Positions 44,640 through 56,140 of a stretch of DNA of 64,000 nt are shown in pieces. This DNA comes from Fragum whitleyi. Taxonomy: Eukaryota > Mollusca > Bivalvia > Cardiida > Cardiidae. Where the stretch lies: positions 26,056,026 through 26,120,025 of the forward strand of contig OX411543.1 in NCBI GenBank assembly GCA_948146395.1, written 5' to 3'. Made by a program: the position numbers and the translations under genes. The stretch's first letter is position 1, and each line of letters starts with the position of its first letter. Under the pieces are notes generated by a model that searched no databases, was not told the DNA's origin, and was given only the letters and a program-made list of their open reading frames with translations.

Positions 44640-47600
44640 AATGTATATTCATGCATTGTCTTCTGATCACTCAGACTTGAGACATTGAACTAAATCCTGG
44701 CCCTGAAACCACGCTATATCCATGTGGTTCATGTAGTTAGGAAGTAACTTGGGAACAAAAAGGCATTATGTGTGACACATGTAATGCCAGGTTTCATGCA
44801 GATTGCCAAGGGGTCAGAGACTCTTCATATGGAAATCTCTCAGACTCTAGATATTCCTGGTTCTGTACTGTATGTAATGCAATTAACCACAATTTATCCC
44901 TCACAGACTCACTTAACTCCCTTGGGGAAGAAACCAGGTTTTCCCATCTTCAGGACATATCAAATGATAGTATTTCATCATCTAATCTCAGAATCAATAT
45001 CAAGATACATACCCAGCCTGTGGCCTCATCAACCCCCAACCCCAACAGGTCCCTCAAAACAAACAACGAAAATTACCTTCAAATGAGAGAGTATGCATCC
45101 TTAATATCAATTGTCCATCCATCAAAAATAAAATTCTAGAATTCCAATCAAGCCTTATATTGTAACTGAAAATTCACATCAAATCTTAAATACGATGTCT
45201 ACAGGGATGATAGGCTTAAAGAACAAGGAGGAGGGACCCTCTTAGCAATTTCCAAGGCCCTACCCAGTCAGGAGCTTCGAGAGTTTAAAAACAAGTCAAA
45301 TTCAATCTGGAAAAACATTTCACTGAAGGGAATCAGAGGTAAATATGTAACCTTATGAGAATGATGAAATCTCTATGAAGGAACTGTGGGACACAGTTGG
45401 GAAAATTCCCAAAAATAGTACAATATGGATACTAGGGGACTTCAATATGCCTAAAATGGACTGGCAAACTGAATCTCCACAAGATAACTGCAAATATGAG
45501 ACCCTTAATAACATGTTTGTTGAAAATACGACTAAATTCAATCTCAAGCAAATGGTCACTAATCCCACAAGAGAAAAGAACATACTAGATTTATTCCTTA
45601 CAAATATACCTGCCCAAGTCCATGGCACTCAGTCATTACCACCCCTTGGTTCCTCAGACCATGGCATCATATTTCATGAATTGAAGATAGACAGAGGTAG
45701 ACCCTTTCAATGACCCAGAAAAATCCCATGTTATAAAAGGCATTGGCTACGCATGAAAAGAGAGCTCTTTGACTTTTCTGAGACATTCTTGGCAAAAAAT
45801 TGTAATGTCAACAAAGCATGGGAAGACTTTAGAGATTAAATCCTCCGGTTAGCTTCTATTTATATCCCTATGAAAAAAGTTAGAGAACGGAGAGACCTGC
45901 CATGGATTGACAAAAATATCATAAGAGGCATAAGTAAAAGAAATCACATCTACTCAAATTTGAAAAAAACTTCTCTGCAAACCTGAAAAAACAATTCAAA
46001 GATCTCAAAACTAAGGTCCAAACATAAATAGTAGAAAAAAGAAACTACATGTATACTCATTTATTAAAAGTAAGGGCACAGAAAATTGTGGTGTAGCCCT
46101 TCTAAAGCATGAAGGAAAAACATACACAGACCCGACTTCAAAAGAAAACATCTTGAACACACAATTTGAATCAAGTGTTCTTAAAACCACAGCCCCTCAG
46201 CCTTGCCTAGACATGCAAACAAAAATACTCATCATTGTCACACCCATGTATGACAAAGATCAACATCTCCCCAGAAGGTGTAAACAAATTATTAGAAAAC
46301 CTCAATCCTAATAAAGCTAGTGGACCTGACAAACTTTCCCCAAGATTATTTAAAGAATTACAATATGAAATCTACCCCATGCTCACTTTCATTTTCAAAC
46401 TTTCTCTAGATACTGGCACTGAACTGGACAATTGGAAAAATGCAAATATTGCTCTAGATTTTAAAAAGGGTCCTAAAAACAAACCAAGCAATTACAGGCC
46501 TATTTCCCTTACATGTGTGGCTTCCAAGATTATGGAACACACACTTGTTTCTAACATTATGGCTCATAACATCCTTAGTAATTTCCAGCATGGTTTCAGA
46601 TCCAATCGCAGCTGTGAATCCCAACTGGTAAGTTTCACCCAAGAAATATTTGACAAACTTGAGAATGGGGAACAAATTGATATTGTCATCATGGACTTCA
46701 GCAAGGCCTTTGACAAAGTTGACCACCACAAACTATTGCAAAAACTGATCAGGGTGGGTATAGACAATCAGGTTGTATATTGGATAAGAAACTTCTGAAG
46801 TTCAAGATCCCAGCAAGTTGTCACCAAGGGGAAGACATCAAATTCATTACCCGTATTATCTGGTGTTCCCCAGGGTTTTGTCCTTGGACCATATCTCTTT
46901 CTTGCCTTTATAAATGACTCGCCAGATTCTATCTCATCAAATGTCAGATTATTTGCTGATGATACCTTTGTCTATCGTAGTATTAAAACTACTCAAGATG
47001 CAGAAGTTTTACAGAAAGATCTTATATCTCTAGAATCATGGGAGAGAAAGTGGCCCATGGTGTTTAATCCTGAAAAGTGTGAGATCTTACGTACTACAAG
47101 AAAGAAAAAAGCTCTCCAATATGAATATGTACTGCACGAAACTATTCTAAAATCATCCATGTCCTCTAAATATCTTGAAGTTACTCTTAGCCAAGGTATG
47201 TCCTGGAAAAAGCACATAGAAAACATATCAAACAAAGCTAATAACTCACTGGGCTTTATAAAAAGAAATGTGAAAACACACAATAAGAAAATAAAAGAAA
47301 CTGCATATAAGACCTATGTCAGACCCCAACTGGAATACTGTGCAACAGTTTGGCACCCATGGCAAAATTACCTTAATTAAAAGTGAACAGATCCAAAGAT
47401 CAGCTGCGAGGTATGTGATGAATGATTATCAATACTGCAGTAGTGTTATCAACATGATCAGGGAACTTAACAGACAGACACTTGAGCAGAGGCAAAACAT
47501 TACAACTGTAATTTTCTTTTATTAGATAAAGCACAACTTGGTCCATGTTGATCATCATCATATTATATCTACAAGAAACTTGAACTGCCCCAGACAAGGC

Positions 47601-47640
47601 GCCTGCTATAAATAATCTGGAAAAGATTGTCAGCAGTATA
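44640..47640 (+). pseudogene. degenerate CR1/L2-like LINE: 2A-like motif, PHD-type finger, endonuclease, reverse transcriptase
   Basis: From ATG 44651 a short leader reaches DIELNPGP (44681-44704), the core of a 2A-like ribosome-skipping motif; the preceding codon is TGA. A zinc finger follows (CGSC, CDTC, FHADC, WFCTVC; TAG at 44738-44740). Endonuclease pieces: ILGDFNMP (~45430) and LGSSDH (~45650), with frameshifts between 45100 and 45370. Reverse transcriptase: frame 46235-47380 with KASGPDKLSPRLFK, NYRPISLT, GVPQGFVLGP and an intact FADD (46952-46963); a single TGA at 46796-46798. C-terminal GFIKRNVKTHNKKIKETAYK and RSAARYV complete it to ~47600. Architecture fits CR1/L2-like APE-type LINEs of invertebrates. 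Inactive: at least three stops and several frameshifts. Confidence 0.9.
44681..44704 (+). other. 2A-like motif DIELNPGP at the LINE's N-terminus
   Basis: GAC ATT GAA CTA AAT CCT GGC CCT, 10 codons after ATG 44651. In canonical 2A-like sequences the chain breaks between the last G and P. The residue before D, usually Gly, is a TGA stop here. Confidence 0.8.
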
Positions 47641-47689
47641 ATGTAGAAGTAGAAGTGGAAGTTTGTTCATTACATTCCCATATGTTCAT

Positions 47690-47860
47690 GTAAGGACTTT
47701 GCCCAGGCATATCCCTTTTACTCTTGCTGAAAACATTCCTTGGTATTGATCTTATTTGAATTATCACCTTGTTGACATCTGCCTATTGAATTGATATGAT
47801 GTCCCAGGGGTCAAAGATACATAGGTGAGCGATCTATGGACCATCATGGTCCTCTTGTAT
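47690..47860 (+). mobile_element. 3' fragment of AGCTCACC-family tandem-array element
   Basis: GTCCCAGGGGTCAAAGATAC, GGTGAGCGATCTATGGACC, then hairpin GGACCATCATGGTCC and TCTTGTATTT at ~47860. Confidence 0.7.
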
Positions 47861-47913
47861 TTATATCAAAATTTATGCTACAGACGCTGTATTACTTTAC
47901 AGTAACACTCATT

Positions 47914-48767
47914 CAGGGTTCGACACTAAGGGGATTCTGAGATTCCTTATTTTCCAGTCGGGACTCCCTCATTTTGTAAGTAAGGAGCTCAATGCACTGC
48001 TCCATTTAACGCCATGAGACTGTAACATTTTGGACCACTGCTCTACTGAACATTAACTTGATTTACCAGAAAATGATAGGTGATTAACCCCAGGTGGTCT
48101 GTTACCCAAGCAGTTTTGACTATGGCATCTGTTTACTCTGCTGGAACGAGGAGAATTCACAGGCCAGTTCTCAGAAATGCTTTAATTTGAACTTACCCAT
48201 TTGATTTTAATGAATATATATCTTAGTAGAAGCAGTGTAAGACATATTTTGTTTCTTTGATGAAGATATTTATCTTTTTCAAATGGTTAAAACTAAAAGA
48301 ATAACTGTTCCTTCTAAATAAATACCTGTATGCCTGGTCAATCTGTGATAAACACAAGAACAGTTCACTGCATTTCTCAACTTTAATAGGCTGCATGATA
48401 ATAGTCCAATGGCAGTAATTATCAGATAATCAAGGAATCATGAAACTGTCCTGTGAATTTGGAGAAATTCGGCCAAAATAGCGTCAGATTACAGACTGAA
48501 TGGACTCTCTTGGTCATAGATGAAAAATTCAACAAAAAAATAACTATCAATTTTTTAGCTCTGTTTACAACAAGAGACATTGCAGACAACAATTCAGGAG
48601 GAAAATGTGATAAAGAAGAAATTGCTTTTAGCAAGCAATTTCTTCTTTTTCATTATGTTCTGCCAAATATGAAAATTTGGACTCCTTACTTTGAGTGTGG
48701 ACTCCATGTTTTCTTATGGTGGGAGTCCACAGGACTCCTTACCCACAAAACTTAGTGTCAAACTCTG
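47914..48767. mobile_element. 854-bp hAT-like element, TCATT 5-bp duplication
   Basis: CAGGGTTCGACACTAAG at the left; inverted CAGAGTTTGACACTAAG at the right; TCATT at 47909-47913 and 48768-48772. Contains the AAGAAGAAATTGC..GCAATTTCTTCTT hairpin (48613-48654), as in the CCCTTTCC MITEs. GGACTCC repeats near both ends. Confidence 0.8.
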
Positions 48768-48772
48768 TCATT

Positions 48773-49289
48773 AATGAGGGTATAGGCTTTCATTTGAGAC
48801 AAACAAGTATGTCTGAACATGGCCTACCCTGGGTCAAAATTTCTTTTAGCCAACCTTTTAGTCAATTTGATCGTTTCAAACCATGATTTGATAGAAGAAT
48901 ATCAGTAGATACCATTAAGACTTTGATACATTAAATCTGGATATTAAAGCCTTTAGAGAGCATCAATTAAAAGAAAGCATGGTCTAATGGATCAATCAAA
49001 GTCCATAAAAGGTCACATTTAAGGACAAACTGCTAAGGACCTTGGACTCTGCACGACTCTCTGGTGAAAGCCTATTTTGTGGTATGTGTGTATAATTTAC
49101 CCATAATACTAAGACCATTTAAGAGAAGGAAATGTTAAATTAATACGCTGGCTTGAAACATGCACAATCTCTATTGTTGCCCATGACACAAGAAAGTGTC
49201 CTATTGTTTGTGGATCATGTTTGTCAAAAGTCGAGGTCAAAATTGAACTTTGTCTAAAAAACATTTTCATCCTCAAATTCAAGAGATCC
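48773..49289. other. no gene seen
   Basis: Ordinary AT-rich DNA. Confidence 0.4.
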
Positions 49290-49506
49290 CCGACGGCGGC
49301 ACTCATTCTTTCCGACTATTTGTCTCTCACCAATGGGTTGATAATCGTAGACCTATGTGAGATAGTAGCTGGAGACTAGGAAAGATTGTGATGGTTGTAC
49401 TGGTAAGAGAAATACCAGGAATCCATTGTTAGGTGCTCCAGCCACCGCGATATAACTGAAAAAATGTTGAAAGCGGCGTTAAACTCCATCAATCAACCAA
49501 TCAATC
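49290..49506 (+). mobile_element. tRNA-SINE, 5'-truncated, with intact tail
   Basis: Body AGACCTATGTGAGATAGTAG, AGGAATCCATTGTTAGGTGC, then TGTTGAAAGCGGCGTTAAAC and an (ATCA)n-like end (ATCAATCAACCAATCAATC). Head with A/B boxes is absent. Same family as 17362-17608. Confidence 0.75.
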
Positions 49507-49549
49507 TCAAATTCAAGAATGAAGAGACCTAGAATCATGAAACTATTCA

Positions 49550-49940
49550 CAATTGATGTCATTGACCCAAGTAAAAGCCCTATTATTTTTGTTTCATGAA
49601 GGTCAAGATCAAGGTCACAATTGAACTTAATCTTAAAACTTTTTCTGGATACAAACTCAAGAACAAAGAAACTTAGAAATCATGAAACTTCACATAAATG
49701 AGATATGCCCTATAGATTAGGGGTCATTAAGGTCAAGGTTACAAATGAACTAAGCTCACTAAACAATTCTGGAATATAACTGACGATTATGAACAAAGAG
49801 ACCTAGAATGATGAAACTTCATTCCAATCTTGCCCATGGCCCTATTGTATTTGTTTATGAAGGTCAAGGCCTCAAATGACCTTCACTTAGAAACTATTTA
49901 GGACTCTAATTCAAGAACCAATTGACCTAGAATTATTTTT
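49550..49940. repeat. decayed ~125-bp tandem array, AAGGTCAAGGTCA units
   Basis: AGAATCATGAAACT / AGAAATCATGAAACT / AGAATGATGAAACT at ~49531, 49674, 49803 and GAAGGTCAAG.TCA at 49598, 49729, 49859. Related to the TACCCCCC family interior. Confidence 0.55.
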
Positions 49941-50233
49941 GTTGCAAATGCATTTTACACTGATGGTAGTTAGATTTCTTAAGGGAACTTCATAACAATT
50001 TCTTTCTGCAAGATGCATTATCAAGGGCATTGATATGGGACAGTATGTAGTGTTATAATGCTAGTTCAGGTGACATGCGAAGAGTTGTCCAGATATGGCT
50101 TATGTCAAAAAGGTCACCAGTAAAAATAAAGTATTAGGAGGGGGTCTTTGTCTCATGATGTTATGATTGCATTCAACTACATCTCCAAGGAAAGGTCCTG
50201 GTCCACGAACCTTTGTCACCATGACTTCTGTAA

Positions 50234-51881
50234 TGGCCCTGTCACACCTCAACGTTTTAGCCAGCGTGTGCCTAACGTGTTTGAGAAAACGACTAAGTCC
50301 ACAAAACGTTAGCATACCCTGACCTAAATTGTCTTTTTGTCAATTCACGACGCGCTTGTAGCGTGTTCAAAGCGAGTTTGAATGTGTTAGTAACGCGTGA
50401 GAAACGTGTCCAGAACGTGTTGATAGCGTATGTCAGCATATACCAACGTTCTTGAGCGTGCGTCCAACGTTCTCGTAACGTCCTCAGAACGTGCTTAGCG
50501 TGTTTGTAACGCGCTTCTAGCGTGTTATAACGTATTCGCAGTGTGTTTTGGATGTAAATATAAATTCTGCAAGAAATTACCACTTTAAATTCATTCTTTT
50601 AATATATAAACAGGCCACCGGCCACTACACATATTCAAATTCAAAGTATGTTGGTTCATGTAAAAGAAAAATAGGAAAAGACGAAAAGAAAAATACACTG
50701 GCACCTGTTACATATGAAAACATGCATATAACAAACCTATAAGATTACAGGCTGATTAAAGCTTCTAGTACTTTTCACTCGAAAAATATTGCAAAAGGGT
50801 AAGGAACTGCTTGTCATAATGCACTCCTTTCTTCCTCCATATGCTCTACCATGTAGGATGACTTTCTACAACCTATCTTAATCTTGAATAGCTAGTCCTT
50901 TATTAATGGGGAAAAGGTGTACCAAATATCAAACTTGTAGTACATATAATAGAATCAAATATTCTGAACAGAGCAGAATAGAGTAAAACACGTTTTGTAT
51001 TATGTCCACTAGGTACAACGATGTACTTGTCTTTTTGGTAAATTGTAATGATCAAATGAGACGAATTAATGTTTGTATTTTCGCGAACTTACTGTTATTC
51101 TAACCAAAGAGCAGACGCACTTGTAAAGCTATAAACGCAATGTTTAATACACATATAGGCTACATTCTCCACCTCGACAATCTAAGGAATTAAGAAAATT
51201 CGTAAAGAATTTATATGGAAGAAAAGACAAACAGCTTATAACATAACATAACATAACATAAGTTTTATTTACATGACTTGAACGAAATCGTTCATCGTCA
51301 AATATAGAGAATGCTTCTTAAAATCGAGATATGAACATGTCAAAAGGGTCATACACACGTACATGCACAAATTTATTTATTTACGAGAAGTTGATGGTAG
51401 AAATTCAAGACAAACATGCAGCGGAACTTTTATATTTTCATTGAAAACTGAAACGCTGTCATACGCCAGAAACACGCTGTGAACTCGCTGGCAACGCGCT
51501 AGACTAACGTTCAGTACGCTGAAGACATGCTATGCACACGTTCCCAGTAAGCTGGAGACACACTCGAAGCATGTTAAACTTTTGGCGAACGTGTTTCTAG
51601 CGTGTCCGTAGCGTAAGTGAACGCGCTTCTAGCGTGTCTCTAGCGTGTTCGGAACGTGTGCGGAGCGTGTTCCAACACGTTCGGCACACGCTGAGAAATT
51701 TTAAGCATGCACAAAATTTTATGAGATACTCAGCGTATCGCAACGTGTGCCAACGTGTTACAGCGTGCCGATAGCGTGTGCGGAACGTGTCCATAGCGTA
51801 TCCAACGTTTTCGCAGCGTGTTATAAAAAATCCAACACGTTCCGAACACGCTGGCTAAAACGTTAAGGTGTGACAGCCCTA
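50234..51881. mobile_element. 1.65-kb TIR element with 11-bp-period CGTGT subterminal arrays
   Basis: TGGCCCTGTCACACCTCAAC at the left, inverted TAGGGCTGTCACACCTTAAC at the right; TAA flanks both (50231-50233, 51882-51884), compatible with a PIF/Harbinger-type TWA site. Inner arrays at 50253-50545 and 51460-51860 repeat (A/G)CGTGTnnnnn every ~11 bp. The centre (50550-51460) is AT-rich with (ACATA)4 at 51238-51259. No transposase. Confidence 0.78.
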
Positions 51882-51884
51882 TAA

Positions 51885-52820
51885 TAATGGGGATAGGTCA
51901 TTTCCGGTACATTGTATATTTAAAAAATATCAGCAAAATTAATGATCTTCTTATGTATTAGTGAATGAATTTCATCTGATATTTCACAGGAATGATTCCT
52001 AAGTGACCCTTTGTTAGACTGAAAAAAAAAAAAATTATGACTTTTATGACCAGAGGCCATCTCCCTATACATGTATTTATTTTTTGAAAACTTAAGATAT
52101 TTTTTCTCAAAAATTTTTCAATCAATTTGAACCTTTCTCAACTGTAGAAATACTCAGATAACCCTTAAAATTATGCAGCTTAATTAAGTGGTCTGGGGTG
52201 TCCGGTAATGTTATTTTGTGAATTTTATATCATTTCTTTCCTTGGATAAATATGATAACTTTCAAATTAAACATGATGAGAGTCTTTGTATGGATTTTAA
52301 GACAATGTTTTTCAGACATATTGATAGTTGACAGTGCTAACAGTCTAATCGTTATACAGCCATACATTCCAGTCTATAAATTGAAAATTAGAAAGTTGTC
52401 TCCCTTCTTTCAATTTCCGCCATGTTTTATTTGTACTGAAGAGAAAGGAGAAATAAATCGAATTAGAAATTGGCCAGAGATAGCAATGAAAATTGTAGAA
52501 GGTAAATATTGTACTGTACCAGATTTAACATAAAGATTGCAGCGGTGAACCAGAAATTTCTGCGAATGGGTCGAGCATACAAATACACTCGCTGGCCAAA
52601 ATTGAGTCAGTTCCCAAAGTCGCTTAAAATTTAAGTTAAATCTTTTGACGTCAGAGACTTTTTATGGATAAATGGTTAGAACTAGCATATATTTCACAAA
52701 AAAACACTTAACACCCCAATTAATCAAAGTTTGGTCATTAAACTTTGCTTTGCTACAAAAAATATTGTTTTTACTGCATGATTTTTTTTATTTTCTATTG
52801 AAAAGAAGACCCTGAATGAA
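51885..52820. other. no gene supported
   Basis: One 93-codon open frame (52252-52533) without recognisable domain; AT-rich otherwise. Confidence 0.4.
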
Positions 52821-52829
52821 TCGGTTTAG

Positions 52830-53635
52830 GGTCAAAAAGGCCCAATCTACATCTACATCTACTGTTTAACCCAACAATCCATTGCCGATTATAACTGGGT
52901 GCGGGTGTGCTAATAGCCGGTAAAAGAGCTGTTAAGAAAAGAGAAGATATTTTACATTGTTAAAATTCTATAAAAGAAGATAGTATGCTGCCAATGACAA
53001 AAAGGTCCAGTGGCAAAAAGGCCTGGGTCAAAAAGGTCCAGTCCAAAAAGGCCCAATATAAAAAATGACCAGTCAGAATTGAATAAAAGAGGGTTATTCC
53101 GGAAAATGTGATGTCACAGAGAGTCAACTCAACTATTTGTTATTGCTTGAAATGTGACAGAAAAACAGTTGGCAGAGCCTGGGAGATATTCTTTTAATAA
53201 ATTAAAATGTATATATTACATGTCTTCTGCTTCGTAGCATCATTCCTAAGCCACACACTTGTTAAACTTTTATTTCACTTATGGATAATACATGTATGTG
53301 GCAAACAGATTAATATGAAACCATAATTTCATGGTTTACATATGGAGAAAATATTTCTATCCATTTAGTGTTCAAAGTGAAACCAAAAAGATAAGCAATA
53401 GGATGTTTTTATATTCAAATTATTCAAAATGATTTAAAAATAATACATAATAATTATCAACATATATATATATATATATCTAACAGCTATTGGAAGCATT
53501 GCAGGTCAGTTTATGTGGGCATATTTGTCACATTCAAGAATGGGCCTTTTTGGACTGGGCCTTTTTAGTTTACTCTGATAGTGGGCCTTTTTTACCCTAG
53601 CCTTTCTGTCACTGGGCCTTTTGGACGCCGGGACA
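52830..53635. mobile_element. foldback-like element built on AAAAAGGCCCA motifs
   Basis: Left cluster 52836-52852 and 52995-53062 (CAAAAAGGTCCAGTCC, AAAAAGGCCCA); right cluster 53537-53622 is its inverse (TGGGCCTTTTTGGACTGGGC). (AT)n microsatellite at 53463-53480. Outer ends uncertain; no duplication found. Confidence 0.6.
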
Positions 53636-53640
53636 CCAGT

Positions 53641-54186
53641 TTTGACGCCAATAAGGAAAAAAATAAGAAATTCTTATTAGGAAAAGAAAATGTATTAATA
53701 CTAATTAGTGAAGAGTTGCAACAGGTTTATCTGAATTTAAATCACTGAAAAAGTATAGGTTTTGTCTGTTCTTATTTTAGAAATCGAAACTAAAAATACC
53801 CATCCCTTTGGCATGGACTTTATTTGAAAGATACCTATTTTGATGCCCTAGCTGAAATTATTATCTTTTAATATTTTCACTTTTACATAATTATCTCTTT
53901 GATTAAGTATAGATAAAAAGATATACTTTTTCTATTGCCAATTTTCTTATAGATGGGAGTAAAATGAAATAATTTCTTCGGTTGGCCTAAAATACGAAAT
54001 GGACCATAACAATGAAATGGAGCGAAATGGACAGTCTTACAGCAAAATGGATTTTTACTTTATATGCAAAAAAGCAATAGAATGACAGTACATGGTTGAT
54101 TGTTTGTCTCAAATGATATTATCTAATGTCTTAATGGTGATTGATCTTATTCAAATTGTAGTTGTCGTGATTTAAACTTTTAGTTT
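53641..54186. other. no feature seen
   Basis: AT-rich DNA without ORF or repeat ends. Confidence 0.4.
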
Positions 54187-54187
54187 T

Positions 54188-55495
54188 TATACACCCGTCG
54201 AAGACGGGACGTATTATGGGATCACCTGTGGCGTCCGGGCGTCCGGCAGCATCCACTTCTTTGTCCGGAGCATAATCCTGTCACTTGAAGTCCGATCGAC
54301 TTCAAACTTAGCTATTGTGTTCTTCTCATCATTACGGAGTGCAGTGCACAAGAACCATAACTCTACCTGGCCTATTTTTTTGAGTTATTGCCCTTTGTTG
54401 TTTTTCAGACTTGAATCTTGTCCGGAGTATATCTCTAAAAAGTATAATAGCTAGGATCATGAAACTTCATGGGTGTATAGATCTCACCAAGGGGGAGTGC
54501 AGTGCACAAGAACCATAACTCTACCTGGCCTATTTTTTGAGTTATTGCCCTTTGTTGTTTTTCAGACTTGAATCTTGTCCGGAGTATATCTGTAAAAGTA
54601 TAATAGCTAGGATCATGAAACTTCATGGGTGTATAGATCTCACCAAGGGGGAGTTCAGTGCACAAGAACCATAACTCTACGTGGCCTATTTTTTGAGTTA
54701 TTGCCCTTTGTTGTTTTTCAGACTTGAATCTTGTCCAGAGTCTATCTCTTAAAGTATAATAGCTAGGATCATGAAACTTCATGGGTGTATAGATCTCACC
54801 AAGGGGGAGTGCAGTGCACAAGAACCATAACTCTACCTGGCCTATTTTTTTGAGTTATTGCCCTTTGTTGTTTTTCAGGCTTGAATCTTGTCCAGAGTAT
54901 ATCTCTTAAAGTATAATAGCTAGGATCATGAAACTTCATGGGTGTATAGATCTCACCAAGGGGGAGTGCAGTGCACAAGAACCATAACTCTATCTGGTCT
55001 ATTTTTTTGAATTATTGCCCTTTGTTGTTTTTCAGACTTGAATCTTGTCCGGAGTATATCTGTAAAAGTATAATAGCTAGGATCATGAAACTTCATGGGT
55101 GTATAGATCTCATCAAGGGGGAGTGCAGTGCACAAGAACCATAACTCTACCTGGCCTATTTTTTGAGTTATTGCCCTTTGTTGTTTTTAAGACTTCAATC
55201 TTGTCCTGAGTTTATCTGTAAAAGTATAATAGCTAGGATCATGAAAATTCATGGGTGTATAGATGTCATCAAGGGGGAGTGCAGTGTACAAGAACTATAA
55301 TTCTACCTGGCCCATTTTTTGAGTTTTTGCCCATTGTTGTTTTTCATACTAGAATCTTGTCCGGAGTATATCTCTAAAAGTATAACAGCTAGGATCATGA
55401 AACTTCATGGGTGCAAAAAACATTCATTCAAAATAACCTCAGTTCTATTCAAACCCCCAGTTTATACTAAGCAGTGTGACGGGCGTATCTAGTGA
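54188..55495 (+). mobile_element. tandem-array element, seven ~157-bp units
   Basis: T-run then 5' hairpin ATACACCCGTCGAAGACGGG; GTCCGGGCGTCCGG; units starting at GGAGTGCAGTGCACAAGAAC (54336, 54494, 54650, 54806, 54963, 55120, 55276) with AATAGCTAGGATCATGAAAC. Ends near GACGGGCGTATCT (55479-55491). Units are close copies; minus-strand open frames reflect them and are not genes. Confidence 0.8.
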
Positions 55496-55854
55496 CAATT
55501 TGGCACCTTGTTAGTTTTAAGACTGATGTCTGCCTGCTGACGAAATGTCTATTTTGTATAGCAAGTAGAATCATTTAGAGAATGATTTTGAAGATTTTAT
55601 TTCAATTTATTGGGGAGACAGTCACTACATTTTGTTTAATTTGTTACCATTGCTCCACATCATGAACTATATTCATTATCTTATAACAATTTCCTTGCTC
55701 AAATTGGATATTTTGGAGTTGAAAAAAAAGATACACTTAGTTTTTTCCTGAAAAAAAGACCAAACAAAGATAAAACTCAATGTGGCATTATTTCCTTTTC
55801 CTAATTATCAAAATTTCATTTCTAAATGGCAAAAGAAATGTCAAGAAATTCATA

Positions 55855-56140
55855 CTGACCCATGTTCAGATTGATTGAGCAAAAAATATGGCTTCCAGTG
55901 TTTTCTACAAGGGTTTTCTAAGATTTTACCCCCTGACCTCATTTTCAGCCCCACTTGACCTAATTTCAAACTTGACCTAGATTTCATTAAGAATATCATT
56001 CTGACCAATTTCAGATTGATTGAGCAAAAAAAAAATATGGGTTCGAGAGTGTCAACAAAGTTTTTCTAAGATTTAACATTGCGACCTCATTTTTTACCCC
56101 ATTTGAACTAATTTCAAACTTGACCTAGATTTCATCAAGC
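55855..56140 (-). repeat. fragment of AGCTCACC-family array
   Basis: Two units (TTCAGATTGATTGAGC, TTTCAAACTTGACCTAGATT) without ends. Confidence 0.6.

Noticed and set aside
45353..46767. Minus-strand frames overlapping the LINE
   Set aside because: Antisense shadows of the endonuclease and reverse transcriptase reading frame.
50293..51794. Arg/Thr/Leu-rich minus-strand frames (NTLRIRYNTLEARY)
   Set aside because: An 11-bp repeat keeps frame every 33 bp and makes a false 11-residue periodic protein.
52252..52533. 93-codon plus-strand frame
   Set aside because: AT-rich, no motif; length is unremarkable for this composition.
54435..55135. Minus-strand frames repeating CTALPLGEIYTPMKF
   Set aside because: They are translations of the 157-bp tandem units; periodicity, not coding selection, explains them.
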